From contig JAABSB010000011.1 in assembly GCA_011390615.1 (NCBI GenBank), forward strand, positions 1-36,381: a stretch of DNA of 36,381 nucleotides, in the 5' to 3' direction. Source of the stretch: Desulfotignum sp. Its GTDB lineage: Bacteria > Desulfobacterota > Desulfobacteria > Desulfobacterales > Desulfobacteraceae. The stretch's first letter is position 1. Every line of letters starts with the position of its first letter. This document shows, piece by piece, positions 27,144 to 36,011 of the stretch. A program made the position numbers and the translations under genes. Below the pieces are notes generated by a model. That model saw nothing but the letters and a program-made list of their open reading frames with translations, was not told the origin of the DNA and did not search any database.

Positions 27144-27170
27144 TGACTTACTATATCAATGGCGTATAAA
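27143..27170 (+). promoter_or_regulatory. sigma70 promoter of DtxR-family regulator
   Basis: TTGACT (27143-27148), 16-bp spacer, TATAAA (27165-27170), 31 bp before the ATG at 27202. Confidence 0.65.
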
Positions 27171-27201
27171 AAGAACAGGACAAACAAAATGGAGGAACCC
27201 C

Positions 27202-27615
27202 ATGGAAAAAACCATTTCCCTTTCCGAAAGCCTGGAAGATTATCTGGAAACCATACTGGAACTGCAGACCAGAAATACAGTGGCCCGGTCCAAGGATATT
27301 GCGGCAAAACTCAATATCAAGAGAGGCTCTGTCACCGGTATGCTCAAAAAACTGGCTTCCCAGAACCTGATCAATTACGAGCCTTACGGGTTCGTTACCC
27401 TGACCCCGGAAGGGGAAAAAATTGCCAAAAAAATTGCATACCGCCATACGGTGCTCAAAGATTTTTTGTTCAGGATACTTTCCGTGGATGAAGACCGGGC
27501 AGATGAAACCGCCTGCCGCATGGAGCATGCCATGGACACCCGCACCTTTAAAAAATTTGTGGCGTTTATCGACACCCTTGATGCCTGCCCCCACCGGAAA
27601 CAGAACCAGGAATGA
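27202..27615 (+). CDS. DtxR/MntR-family metal-dependent transcriptional regulator
   Basis: A 137-aa regulator with the DtxR-type winged helix. The N-terminal SESLEDYLETILEL helix is typical, the recognition region is KDIAAKLNIKRGSVTGMLKKL (given as two parts of one helix-turn-helix, about residues 32-52), and a dimerisation and metal domain follows, with CRMEHAMD carrying expected Cys, Glu and His ligands. There is no C-terminal SH3 domain, as in MntR and short family members. GGAGG lies ahead of ATG. It is divergent from feoAB, so iron-responsive control of feoAB is the likely job. It overlaps the ArsR-family gene by 4 bp (ATGA). Confidence 0.9.
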   Translation: MEKTISLSESLEDYLETILELQTRNTVARSKDIAAKLNIKRGSVTGMLKKLASQNLINYEPYGFVTLTPEGEKIAKKIAYRHTVLKDFLFRILSVDEDRADETACRMEHAMDTRTFKKFVAFIDTLDACPHRKQNQE

Positions 27616-27980
27616 TGGACATGTATGAAAAAGAAATGGATGTGTGTTCAGAAAAATGCATTGATGCCGCCAGGGTAAGTGCCACCCTGCTCTCTTTGCC
27701 GGCCCCGGAAGATATCATGGGTATGTCGGCCATATTCAAGGCCCTGAGTGACCCTTCCCGGCTGAAGATTGTCCTGTGTCTTCTGGACACGGAACATTGT
27801 GTCTGTGATATTGCCGCCATCTGCAGCCAGAGCGAATCTGCCGTGTCCCACCAGCTGCGCATTCTCAGGGGGCTTAAAATCGTCAAGAACCGGCGCCAGG
27901 GAAAAATTGTGTATTATTCTCTGGATGACGACCACGTGCGCTCCCTGATCATCACCAGTCTGACCCATATCCGCCACTGA
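27612..27980 (+). CDS. ArsR/SmtB-family metal-sensing repressor
   Basis: A 122-aa winged-helix repressor. The metal-site pattern is rich. An N-terminal C12-xxx-C16 resembles CadC, the alpha3 motif HCVCD has C63 and C65, and the alpha5 helix has DDDHV followed by THIRH, the Asp/His pattern of the SmtB/CadC zinc site. The recognition helix is SQSESAVSHQLRILR. This suggests a Cd/Pb/Zn or As(III) sensor, with CadC as the closest architecture. It is translationally coupled to the DtxR-family gene. No P-type ATPase or ars gene is adjacent; the RND pump genes converge on it and are a possible, unproven target. Confidence 0.88.
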   Translation: MMDMYEKEMDVCSEKCIDAARVSATLLSLPAPEDIMGMSAIFKALSDPSRLKIVLCLLDTEHCVCDIAAICSQSESAVSHQLRILRGLKIVKNRRQGKIVYYSLDDDHVRSLIITSLTHIRH

Positions 27981-28058
27981 GTGTCTTCACCACCGGTCTT
28001 TGACCCAGAGCGCCGTGGCGGTGAACCCTTTCTCCTGGATTGTAATGCAGCCGTCTTT

Positions 28059-31000
28059 TTACATGGCCGGGGGGTATTCTTTTTTTTCCGGCAGTATCCG
28101 GTGTTCCTTGCCCGGGGTCAACACACCCACCATGTCCTGGATGATAACGTACAATGCCGGCACAAACAACAGGGTCAAACAGGTGGCGGCGGCCAGCCCG
28201 AAGCTGATGCTCACGGCCATGGGAATGAGAAACTGGGCCTGGAAGCTGGTTTCCAGAAGCAATGGAAACAGGCCGGCCACCGTGGTAATGGAGGTAAGCA
28301 GCACCGGTCTGAAGCGGTTTTTCCCTGCTGTAACAACCGCTTCCAGCACCTTTTTGCCCTGGCGGACCCCGGCATTGGCAAAATCGATGAGAATCAGTGA
28401 ATCATTTATAACAATGCCGGACAGGGCCACGATGCCGAATATGCTTATGATGGTGATATCCAGACCCATGATGAAGTGGCCGGCAACCGCACCGATGAGA
28501 CCGAACGGGATGGCGATCATGATGATCACCGGCTGGACATAGGACCTGAACTGGCTGGCCAGCAGAAGAAACATCACCATCAGGGCAAAAGAAAACCCCT
28601 TGGTCAGGCTGTTCAAGGATTCTTCGGTGCGCCGGGCCTGGCCCTCCATGTCATAGGACACACCGGGAAACCGGGTGGCAAGATCCGGCAGAAAACCGGT
28701 CTTGAGATCTTCCACGATTTTCTGTGCATTGGCTGTTTCTTCATCAATATCGGAAATCACCGTGATCACCCGGTGCCGGTCCACCCGCTGTATGGCCGAA
28801 TATCCCTGCCTGGTTTCCAGACGGGCCACCTGGTTCAAGGGAATCTGCCGGCCATCCTGGGTCCTTATCCGCAGATCATCGATACTGGCTTGTGTTTCCC
28901 GCTCTTTTTGGGCATACCGGACCATGACCTTGATATCATGCCTGCCCCGCTGTACCTTCACTGCCTCATCCCCGTAGTAGGCCTGGCGCAGCTGGGTGGC
29001 GATATCCGCCATGGTCACCCCTAAAGACGCTGCTCCCTGACGGATGTGGATCTGCTTTTCCATTTTGCCGGGCCTGAAATTATCGGTCACATCAAAGGTG
29101 CCCGGATAGGATGCGATTTCTGTTTTCAGGGCATCTGCTGCCTTCTGGAGCCGGTCCAGGTCGGAACCGGACAGCTGGATCTCAATGGGGTTTCCCCCGG
29201 GACCCCCGCTGACAATCGAATAGGTGATCTGCTCCACCCCCAGGATATCCCCGGCCAGTTCCCGCCACCGGGCCGTTACTCGGGCTGCGGAGGTATGCGC
29301 ACGAAGCCCTGCCGGTTGTATCTCAATCCAGATCTGGCCGCAATGCCCCCCATACACCCCGGGCTTCCAGTCCCGGCGGGGGATGACACCCACCAGGGAA
29401 AATGCATTTTTCACCAGATCCCGGCGGGCTGCCACCTGGTCCCGGAATGCATCGTTCAGGGCAAAAGCCCCGTTTTCAATCTGTTTGATGGTGGATTCTG
29501 TGACGGCAACGGGGGTGCCCAAAGGATAAATCACTTCGCAGATCATCCAGTTGGAATCGGTCTTGGGAAAAAACACAAACGGCACATGGCCCCCGGCAAT
29601 GGCGCCGATGCTGACAATCAGGCATCCTGCGCCCAGGGCCAGGGTAAAATACCGGTTTTTGACACAATATTGCAGCAGCGGGGTGTAAAGGCGCCGGATC
29701 ACACGGTCCTGGATTTTTTCCACCCATTGTCTGGCCTGTTTGTGCAGCGCAAGAATCTCTTTTCTGATCCATTCAAACCAGAAGAACAGCAACCTGTAGA
29801 CCTTGGGTCTATGGGCAGGGGCCGGTTCCAGGGTATGGGCCAGGTGGGCCGGCAGGATCACAAACGCCTCCACCAGGGATATGGCCAGAATACAGATCAC
29901 GGCCTGGGGCATGACGGAAATAAATTTTCCCATAATACCGGTGATAAACATCAGGGGCAAGAACGCCACAATGGTGGTGGTCACGGCCATCACCACCGGC
30001 CCACCTATCTGGTCCATGCTGTCCAGGACCGCCTGTTTCGGGGATTTCCCCATGCGGAAATGGGTGTAGATGTTTTCCCCCACAATAATGGCATCATCCA
30101 CCAGAATGCCCAGGGTCATGATAAATGCAAACAACGTGAGCATGTTGATGGAAGCCCCGATATAATCCAGGAGCAAAAACGTACCCATAAAAGAGATGGG
30201 GATGCCCGCCGATACCCAAAAAGCTAGTCCCAGGTCCAGAAACAGGGCCAGGACGATAAACACCAGGAGAATCCCCTGCCACCCGTTTTTCAGCAGCAGG
30301 TCGATGCGTTCCTGGACCATGTCCGCCATGTCAAACCAGTACCCCAGGGTGATCCCTTTGGGCATGCGGGCTTGATGTTCCCTGAGATAGGAAATGACTG
30401 TTTCGGAAATGGCAATGGTATCCTGGTCATCCGTGCGTTTCACCGCCACCATGACTGCAGGTTTTCCATTGAAACGGGCCAGAAGATCCGTATCTTCAAA
30501 CCCGTCCACTACCTTTGCCACATCCCCCACCTGCAGCACAGTGCCGTCCGCCTGGGCCTTCAGGGGAATCTGTGCAAAATCTTCTCCAGTATACCGCTTG
30601 CCTCTGGCCCGCACCAGAAATTCACCCCCCGGTGTTTTGATCAGGCCACCGGGAGATTCCACGCTGCCTGTTTTAACGGCCCGGGCCACCTGGTCAAAGG
30701 ACAGATTGTACCGCCTTAAGTCTGTTTCAGACACTTCAATGGAAATCTCAAACTCCCGGGCCCCGATCAAAGATGCAAGGGAGACCGCCTCGGTGTCCAC
30801 CAGGTCATCTCTGATTTTTTCCGCCGTATCCCGCAGCACCTTTTCGGACACATCCCCGTAAACCGCCACATAAATGGCTGGTTCATTGTTCTTGATTTCG
30901 GTGATCACCGGATCTTCTGCATCCACAGGAAACGAATCGATCAAATCGATCTGGGTTTTTATCTCATTGCGTTTATCAGTAATATCTGTGCCGGCAGACA

Positions 31001-31286
31001 GCTCAAGGGTTACCGACCCATGGCCTTCCAGGGCTGTGGCATATATGGCCTTGATATCTTCCAGGCTCTTGAGCTGCTCTTCGATTTTGATGCAGATGCC
31101 CTCTTCCACCTCTTCCGGGGAGGCACCGGGATAGGGCACTTCAATGTGGATCATGTCCAGAGAAAACTGGGGAAACATCTCCCGTTTCATGTGCAGCACC
31201 GTGAACAGGCCTGCCGCAATAACAAACACCATGATCAGGTTCACCGATACCCGGTGTTCCACCGACCATTTACCCAGAAAGCGCAT
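28059..31286 (-). CDS. RND-family efflux pump inner-membrane transporter
   Basis: A 1075-aa AcrB-like resistance-nodulation-division transporter. It has the first helix at about residues 12-30, a large periplasmic porter domain, then a helix block with GILVDDAIIVGEN, whose Asp pair in TM4 is the proton-relay site of hydrophobe/amphiphile (HAE-type) pumps. A second periplasmic domain and helices follow, with SGIVINDSLILIDFAN in TM10-11. The heavy-metal (HME) signature is absent. It starts 3 bp after the membrane-fusion gene's stop, so they are coupled. No outer-membrane TolC-type gene is in the window. The substrate is unknown. Confidence 0.93.
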   Translation of the reverse strand: MRFLGKWSVEHRVSVNLIMVFVIAAGLFTVLHMKREMFPQFSLDMIHIEVPYPGASPEEVEEGICIKIEEQLKSLEDIKAIYATALEGHGSVTLELSAGTDITDKRNEIKTQIDLIDSFPVDAEDPVITEIKNNEPAIYVAVYGDVSEKVLRDTAEKIRDDLVDTEAVSLASLIGAREFEISIEVSETDLRRYNLSFDQVARAVKTGSVESPGGLIKTPGGEFLVRARGKRYTGEDFAQIPLKAQADGTVLQVGDVAKVVDGFEDTDLLARFNGKPAVMVAVKRTDDQDTIAISETVISYLREHQARMPKGITLGYWFDMADMVQERIDLLLKNGWQGILLVFIVLALFLDLGLAFWVSAGIPISFMGTFLLLDYIGASINMLTLFAFIMTLGILVDDAIIVGENIYTHFRMGKSPKQAVLDSMDQIGGPVVMAVTTTIVAFLPLMFITGIMGKFISVMPQAVICILAISLVEAFVILPAHLAHTLEPAPAHRPKVYRLLFFWFEWIRKEILALHKQARQWVEKIQDRVIRRLYTPLLQYCVKNRYFTLALGAGCLIVSIGAIAGGHVPFVFFPKTDSNWMICEVIYPLGTPVAVTESTIKQIENGAFALNDAFRDQVAARRDLVKNAFSLVGVIPRRDWKPGVYGGHCGQIWIEIQPAGLRAHTSAARVTARWRELAGDILGVEQITYSIVSGGPGGNPIEIQLSGSDLDRLQKAADALKTEIASYPGTFDVTDNFRPGKMEKQIHIRQGAASLGVTMADIATQLRQAYYGDEAVKVQRGRHDIKVMVRYAQKERETQASIDDLRIRTQDGRQIPLNQVARLETRQGYSAIQRVDRHRVITVISDIDEETANAQKIVEDLKTGFLPDLATRFPGVSYDMEGQARRTEESLNSLTKGFSFALMVMFLLLASQFRSYVQPVIIMIAIPFGLIGAVAGHFIMGLDITIISIFGIVALSGIVINDSLILIDFANAGVRQGKKVLEAVVTAGKNRFRPVLLTSITTVAGLFPLLLETSFQAQFLIPMAVSISFGLAAATCLTLLFVPALYVIIQDMVGVLTPGKEHRILPEKKEYPPAM

Positions 31287-31289
31287 GCC

Positions 31290-32594
31290 CTATTCCCCGT
31301 CTGCCCGGATGTCCAGGGCCATTCCCTCCACAGCCCCGGGCACCGGCGTGGTAATGACCAGGTCCCCGGGATCGAGGCCGGCTTCAATATATGCCGTATC
31401 CGCCACTTTGCGCAGGACCCGCACCGGGCGGATCTCCAGGCGCCTGTCAGTGGCCAGAAACAGGTGGTCACCGGGTTTGAGCAGGTGCCGGGGCACGGTA
31501 AACACCCGGGTTTTCTGTCGGCCAAGGATCTGACACATGACAAAGGCCCCCGGCTTGAGGTCCATGCCGGGGGCCTGGTCATTTTCCAGGGGTCCCTGGA
31601 TCTCCAGGGTCAAAGGCAGGGTCCGGGTCTGTTCATCCACAGCAGCATGCACCCGTGCCACAGAAGCTTTCCATGCCTGATCAGCCATGCCGTCCCCATT
31701 GGCCAATGTCACCCGGGCCTCGGGCGGAAATCCTCCTGCAGAATCCATTCGAATCCACTGCATCTCCTCCAGGGGAACTTTCACATCCACATCCAGGGCC
31801 CCTTTTTCAAAGGTAACCGCCAGGACCTGGCCCGGGGTGACATATTCTCCGGCCTGGGCAGACCGGACCAGGACAAATCCATCAAAATCCGCCCGGATCT
31901 GTGTTTTCTGCAGTGCCAGACCCGCTTTTTGCGCATCCACCCGTGCCATGGTCAGGACCGCCTGTTTCTGGGCCATGAGGGGGGTGGTCAGCGCCAGGCG
32001 GCTTGTGACAGCCTGGCGCTGGATTCTGGCAGTGACAACCTGCTGTTCTGCCCTGTCCAGGGTGTTCTGGGATGCAAAATCCCGGGCTTTCAGGTTTTTT
32101 ACCCGGTCCAGCTCTTTTTGGGCCAGGGCCAGGGCCGCCTGGTACAGATCTTTATCCTTTTCCAGGTTTTTTATCTCCTGTTCCAAACTGCGGATATCTG
32201 CCTGTGCCTGGCTGATCCGGACCTGTGCCGCCTGAAGGTCCAGGCGGAACGGTTCCGGATCAATCCCCACAAGCAGGTCATTTTTTTTAAACACCCCCCC
32301 GGCCACAAAACCGGGGTGCAGGGTGTCGATGCGGCCGGGCACTTCCGGAGATATTTTCACCTGCCTGCGGGGTGCCACCGTTCCATAGGCGGTCACAGTC
32401 ATCACTTTGGTTTCAGGAGCCAGAGACATTACCCGTACCACGGGCACCGGGGCCTGTTTGATTTCCTTCTCAGGTGTGGTCCGGTTTTCATACAGCCAGA
32501 AGGCACCGGTGCAGGCAACCGCCAGCACCAGGGCCACCCGCACCAGCCTGAACATGAAAACAGCCGCCGTTTTCACCCTGGATCCCGGGTTCAT
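31290..32594 (-). CDS. RND efflux membrane-fusion (periplasmic adaptor) protein
   Basis: A 434-aa HlyD/AcrA-type adaptor. An N-terminal anchor or signal helix (VALVLAVACTGAFWLY, about residues 20-35) has a Cys that might be lipidated. Next are a barrel-sandwich strand set (VMTVTAYGTVAPRRQ, VPGRID), a long alpha-helical hairpin (about 125-215, rich in Gln, Glu and Lys), the second lipoyl half (IRADFDGFVLVRSAQAGEYV) and a beta-barrel. It lies between nth (6-bp gap) and the RND pump on the same strand, forming one likely transcription unit. Confidence 0.9.
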   Translation of the reverse strand: MNPGSRVKTAAVFMFRLVRVALVLAVACTGAFWLYENRTTPEKEIKQAPVPVVRVMSLAPETKVMTVTAYGTVAPRRQVKISPEVPGRIDTLHPGFVAGGVFKKNDLLVGIDPEPFRLDLQAAQVRISQAQADIRSLEQEIKNLEKDKDLYQAALALAQKELDRVKNLKARDFASQNTLDRAEQQVVTARIQRQAVTSRLALTTPLMAQKQAVLTMARVDAQKAGLALQKTQIRADFDGFVLVRSAQAGEYVTPGQVLAVTFEKGALDVDVKVPLEEMQWIRMDSAGGFPPEARVTLANGDGMADQAWKASVARVHAAVDEQTRTLPLTLEIQGPLENDQAPGMDLKPGAFVMCQILGRQKTRVFTVPRHLLKPGDHLFLATDRRLEIRPVRVLRKVADTAYIEAGLDPGDLVITTPVPGAVEGMALDIRADGE

Positions 32595-32600
32595 ACTGTT

Positions 32601-33230
32601 TTATCCCTTGCCCTTAAACACGCAGATATCAAACAGGGGACAGGTTTTGCACAATGGTTTTCTGGCATCACAGATTTCCCTTCCAAAATAGATGAGCTGC
32701 AAAGACAGATCACTCCAGGTGGATTCAGGGATGATCTTCATGAGATCAAATTCCACCTTCACGGGATCACGGCTTTTTGTCAGACCCAGGCGGCCGGATA
32801 TGCGCAGCACATGGGTGTCCACCACAATGGCGGGATGGTTGAAGGCAGCCGAGCGTACCACATTGGCGGTTTTACGCCCCACACCGGGCAGTTTTACCAG
32901 AAGATCCAGGTCATCGGGCACCTGCCCGTTATGGCGGTCCAGCAGGGCCCGGGCACAGGCTTTGATGTTTTTGGCTTTGTTGTTGTAAAATCCGGTGGAG
33001 TAGATCAGCTTTTTGATGTCTGCCAGAGAGGCTTCGGCCAATGCACCAGGATCCGGGAACCGGGCAAAAAGATGCTGTGTGACCTGGTTGACCTGGCGGT
33101 CTGTGCACTGGGCAGACAGAATCGTTGCCGTCAGCAGCTGAAACGCGGTCTTGTGCACAAGCTGGGTCTTGACATCCGGATACCGGTCTTTTAAGGTCTG
33201 GAGCAAAAATGTAATGTCAGCCTTGTTCAT
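32601..33230 (-). CDS. nth: Endonuclease III
   Basis: A 209-aa DNA glycosylase and AP lyase for oxidised pyrimidines. It has the helix-hairpin-helix LPGVGRKTANVV with catalytic Lys in the preceding SAQCTD region's partner fold, the catalytic Asp in VVDTHV, and the C-terminal [4Fe-4S] loop C-x6-C-x2-C-x5-C (CDARKPLCKTCPLFDIC). It is of normal length. The ATG at 33230 has no clear ribosome binding site and lies 15 bp from the divergent ATG of the PP-loop gene. It leads the pump operon by position, an odd pairing that may be simple co-transcription. Confidence 0.95.
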   Translation of the reverse strand: MNKADITFLLQTLKDRYPDVKTQLVHKTAFQLLTATILSAQCTDRQVNQVTQHLFARFPDPGALAEASLADIKKLIYSTGFYNNKAKNIKACARALLDRHNGQVPDDLDLLVKLPGVGRKTANVVRSAAFNHPAIVVDTHVLRISGRLGLTKSRDPVKVEFDLMKIIPESTWSDLSLQLIYFGREICDARKPLCKTCPLFDICVFKGKG

Positions 33231-33245
33231 GAAAGAACTTTATAT

Positions 33246-34247
33246 ATGACACAAAAAAAAAGTACAAGCCCTGTCAGGGCATTGGGTTTATGTTCCGGCG
33301 GGCTGGACAGCATGCTGGCGGGACTGGTGCTCAAAAACCAGGGCATTGACGTGACATGGATCAGTTTTGAAACCCCGTTTTTTTCTGCTGACAAGGCAAG
33401 AAAAGCATCGGACCGCTGCAGCATCCCCCTTCTGGTCCAGGATATCACCACGGCATACCTGCAGATGATGTCCGCCCCCAAAGCAGGGTTCGGCAAGAAT
33501 ATGAACCCCTGCATGGACTGCCATGCCCTGATGTTTGAAAAGGCAGGGCATATCATGAACGAACAAAGGTTTGATTTTTTGTTCAGCGGAGAGGTGGTGG
33601 GCCAGCGGCCCAAATCCCAGACAAAAAATGCCCTCCAGTATGTGGAGAAAAACAGCTTTTTCAAGGGCGCTATCCTCAGGCCATTAAGCGCCTTGTGTCT
33701 GCCGGAAACCCCCATGGAAACACAGGGCCTGGTGGACAGAACAAAACTGCTGGGCATCAGCGGCCGGACCAGAAAACCCCAGATGGCGCTGGCCAAAAAG
33801 CTGGGTATCAGCGAATATCCGGCCCCTGCCGGGGGCTGCCTGCTCACGGACAAACAATTTTCCATCCGGCTCAAAGACCTGTTGTATGTCCAGAAAAATT
33901 GGGAAGTACGGCACCTACACCTGCTCAAATACGGCCGGCATTTCCGGCTCACAGACAGATGCAAGCTGGTGATGGGAAGATCCCGGCATGACAACCAGCA
34001 GATCCTGGCATGGTATGACCCGGATTCTGATGTCCGCCTGGACCATGCCGTACTTCCTGGGCCTGTCTCTCTGCTCTTGGGCAGTTACGGCAAAGTGCAG
34101 ATCCAGAAGGCTGCAGCAATGACCGCTGCCTACACAAAAGCCGGTGCAGGTGAGATATCAGAGATACGGATTACACAAAAAGGGCGGCAGAGCCGGATAA
34201 GGGTCACCACCCCTGCTGCGGCCGATCTTCAGGCGCTGTTGATCTGA
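33246..34247 (+). CDS. PP-loop ATPase, MnmA/ThiI-like tRNA-thiolation enzyme
   Basis: A 333-aa protein with the adenylating PP-loop SGGLDSMLA near the N-terminus (about residues 17-25), a NPCMDCHALMF Cys pair and the GEVVGQRPKSQ segment found in MnmA- and ThiI-like sulfurtransferases. GGCLLTDKQFS and a C-terminal domain of uncertain fold (possibly RNA-binding) follow. It lacks the N-terminal THUMP domain of classical ThiI. A role in tRNA uridine thiolation is the family expectation; the exact position modified is not deducible. ATG 33246 is poorly preceded by a ribosome binding site, and the promoter must overlap the start of nth. Confidence 0.8.
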   Translation: MTQKKSTSPVRALGLCSGGLDSMLAGLVLKNQGIDVTWISFETPFFSADKARKASDRCSIPLLVQDITTAYLQMMSAPKAGFGKNMNPCMDCHALMFEKAGHIMNEQRFDFLFSGEVVGQRPKSQTKNALQYVEKNSFFKGAILRPLSALCLPETPMETQGLVDRTKLLGISGRTRKPQMALAKKLGISEYPAPAGGCLLTDKQFSIRLKDLLYVQKNWEVRHLHLLKYGRHFRLTDRCKLVMGRSRHDNQQILAWYDPDSDVRLDHAVLPGPVSLLLGSYGKVQIQKAAAMTAAYTKAGAGEISEIRITQKGRQSRIRVTTPAAADLQALLI

Positions 34248-34276
34248 TCGGCACCAACGGAAGATCTGTTTTTAGA

Positions 34277-34774
34277 TCAATAATAGATCATTTTTTCCCA
34301 GAACTCTTTTTCATCCTTGTCCCAGTCCTTGCCGAATTTTTTTTCACAAAAGGAAGCCAGGCGCTTGTACCAGCTGGTCCAGGGATTTGTTCCCTCTTCT
34401 TTTGCCTTGAGGACATCCAGCAGAAAGGTTTCTATGTTGATCATTTCCTCTTTGGGGATGTAGGAGCACGCACCCCCGAGATAGGATTTTTTTATATTTT
34501 CAGGGCTCAGGGCATGGGCTGTGAGCATCACGGTCACAACTTCCTTTTTATTGGCGGTTTCCAGCAACTGGTAACCGTCCACCCCCATGATATCCAGTAT
34601 TGCGATATCAAACTGCTGCTCGTGTAACAGCCGATCTGCTTCTTCAAAGGATTGGGCCCGCACAACCGTGCACATATCCAGCAGTTCTTCCAGAGAATCC
34701 AGCACATCCGGTTCATCATCAACAATGAGAACTTTTTTGTTTTCCAAACTGATATCAGTCATGTTTTTTTCCAT
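34277..34774 (-). CDS. Single-receiver response regulator
   Basis: A 165-aa protein with a receiver domain (about residues 13-125). The acidic cluster VDDEPD, phospho-acceptor Asp in LDIMGVDG, Thr in MLTAHA and Lys in YIPKEE are all present. A roughly 40-residue C-terminal tail rich in Trp and charged residues (NPWTSWYKRL, then KDWDKDEKEFW) matches no DNA-binding domain, so output is probably protein-protein. ATG 34774 is the longest start; ATG 34762 has a slightly better upstream GGA. The partner kinase is not in the window. It is downstream of rlmN on the same strand with a 76-bp gap. Confidence 0.88.
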   Translation of the reverse strand: MEKNMTDISLENKKVLIVDDEPDVLDSLEELLDMCTVVRAQSFEEADRLLHEQQFDIAILDIMGVDGYQLLETANKKEVVTVMLTAHALSPENIKKSYLGGACSYIPKEEMINIETFLLDVLKAKEEGTNPWTSWYKRLASFCEKKFGKDWDKDEKEFWEKMIYY

Positions 34775-34850
34775 TCACATTTACGGGTTTTGTGTATTTT
34801 CCCAGGAATGCACCCCACATGTCAATCCTGTCAAAGAATATAAGGATCTT

Positions 34851-35912
34851 TCAAAGGGTTTCAATGGCATTGGCATCCATCTGTCCGGCCCGGAGCTGAC
34901 CACAGGCCGCCAGGATATCGGCGCCTTTGCTTTTCCTGAGGATGGCCGTCATATGGCTGTCCAGCAGAATCTGGAGAAATGCCTGCACTGTTTTGGGATC
35001 AGGCGGGGCCATATCACACCCCGGATGCGGGTTGAATGCAATGAGGTTGACCTTGGCCCGGACCGGGGCAAGCAGCCTGACCAGGTGTCTGGCATGCCCG
35101 GGGGTATCATTGACCCCTTTTATCAAAATATACTCAAAGGTGATCTTGTTTCTGGGCTTCATGGTAAAATCCTTACAGGCTGCCAGCAGTTTTTCCAGGG
35201 GATAGGTGTTGTTTACCGGCATGAGCCGGGATCTGGTCCGGTTGTCCGTGGCATTGAGGGACACTGCCAGGTTGACCGAGGACTTTTTTCCCAGGGCCAG
35301 GATTCCCGGCACAAGCCCGCAGGTGGATACCGTGACCCGTCTGGCGGAAAATTTCATCCCGAAATCGGTGTCTGTGATAATTTCCAGTGCCTGGACCAGG
35401 GCATCATAATTGGCCAGAGGCTCTCCCATGCCCATGAAAACGATATTGGACAATGTCAGCGGATCCATATTGTTTTCGGCCAGAAAAATCCGCACCTCCC
35501 GGATCTGGGCAATTATTTCACCCACGGTGAGGTTTCTGACAAATCCGCCTTTTGCGGTAAGGCAGAAACGGCAGTTCATGGCACACCCCACCTGGGAGGA
35601 AACACACAGGGTAAAATGGTCTTTTTCCGGAATGAGCACCGATTCGATACAAGAACCATCTGTTAGCCTGAACAGATATTTTGTGGTGGTATCGGCTGAC
35701 ACCTGTTTGTCTGCCAATGTCAGACAGTCAAAATAAAAATGGCTGGACAGCAGGGCACGCAGGTCTTTGCCAAGATCGGTCATCTGTTCAAAATCTTTTG
35801 CCAGTTTCAAATAGAGCCACTTGAACACCTGGCCGGAACGAAACGACCGGACACCCTTTTTTTCAAGCCACAAAGAAAGGTCTTCTCTGGTATAATTTAA
35901 AATATTTTCCAT
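34851..35912 (-). CDS. rlmN: Dual-specificity 23S rRNA/tRNA adenine-C2 methyltransferase RlmN
   Basis: A 353-aa radical-SAM methylase acting on 23S rRNA A2503 and tRNA A37. It has the radical-SAM cluster CAMNCRFC (about residues 108-115), FMGMGEPLAN, and the C-terminal AACGQLRA whose Cys is the methyl-transfer residue of the family. I used ATG 35912 (MENILNY...); an upstream in-frame GTG would add 15 residues unlike the family. It is divergent from ffh. Confidence 0.95.
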   Translation of the reverse strand: MENILNYTREDLSLWLEKKGVRSFRSGQVFKWLYLKLAKDFEQMTDLGKDLRALLSSHFYFDCLTLADKQVSADTTTKYLFRLTDGSCIESVLIPEKDHFTLCVSSQVGCAMNCRFCLTAKGGFVRNLTVGEIIAQIREVRIFLAENNMDPLTLSNIVFMGMGEPLANYDALVQALEIITDTDFGMKFSARRVTVSTCGLVPGILALGKKSSVNLAVSLNATDNRTRSRLMPVNNTYPLEKLLAACKDFTMKPRNKITFEYILIKGVNDTPGHARHLVRLLAPVRAKVNLIAFNPHPGCDMAPPDPKTVQAFLQILLDSHMTAILRKSKGADILAACGQLRAGQMDANAIETL

Positions 35913-35945
35913 GGGGTTTTGCCTGTTCAAAAATATATTATTTCC

Positions 35946-35974
35946 TTGACTTATCACGGGTTCTGGTCTAAATT
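35946..35974 (+). promoter_or_regulatory. sigma70 promoter of ffh
   Basis: TTGACT (35946-35951), 17-bp spacer, TAAATT (35969-35974), 37 bp before the ffh ATG. Confidence 0.6.
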
Positions 35975-36011
35975 CAATGATTTGATTTGATATTTTGAGG
36001 GTGGTCTTTTT

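Noticed and set aside
31020-33194. Very long plus-strand open frame (over 700 codons) opposite the pump and nth genes
   Set aside because: It is antisense to three well-recognised genes, has His-, Gly- and Phe-rich low-information sequence typical of a shadow frame, and shows no family motif. The same holds for the plus-strand frame at 1831-3003.
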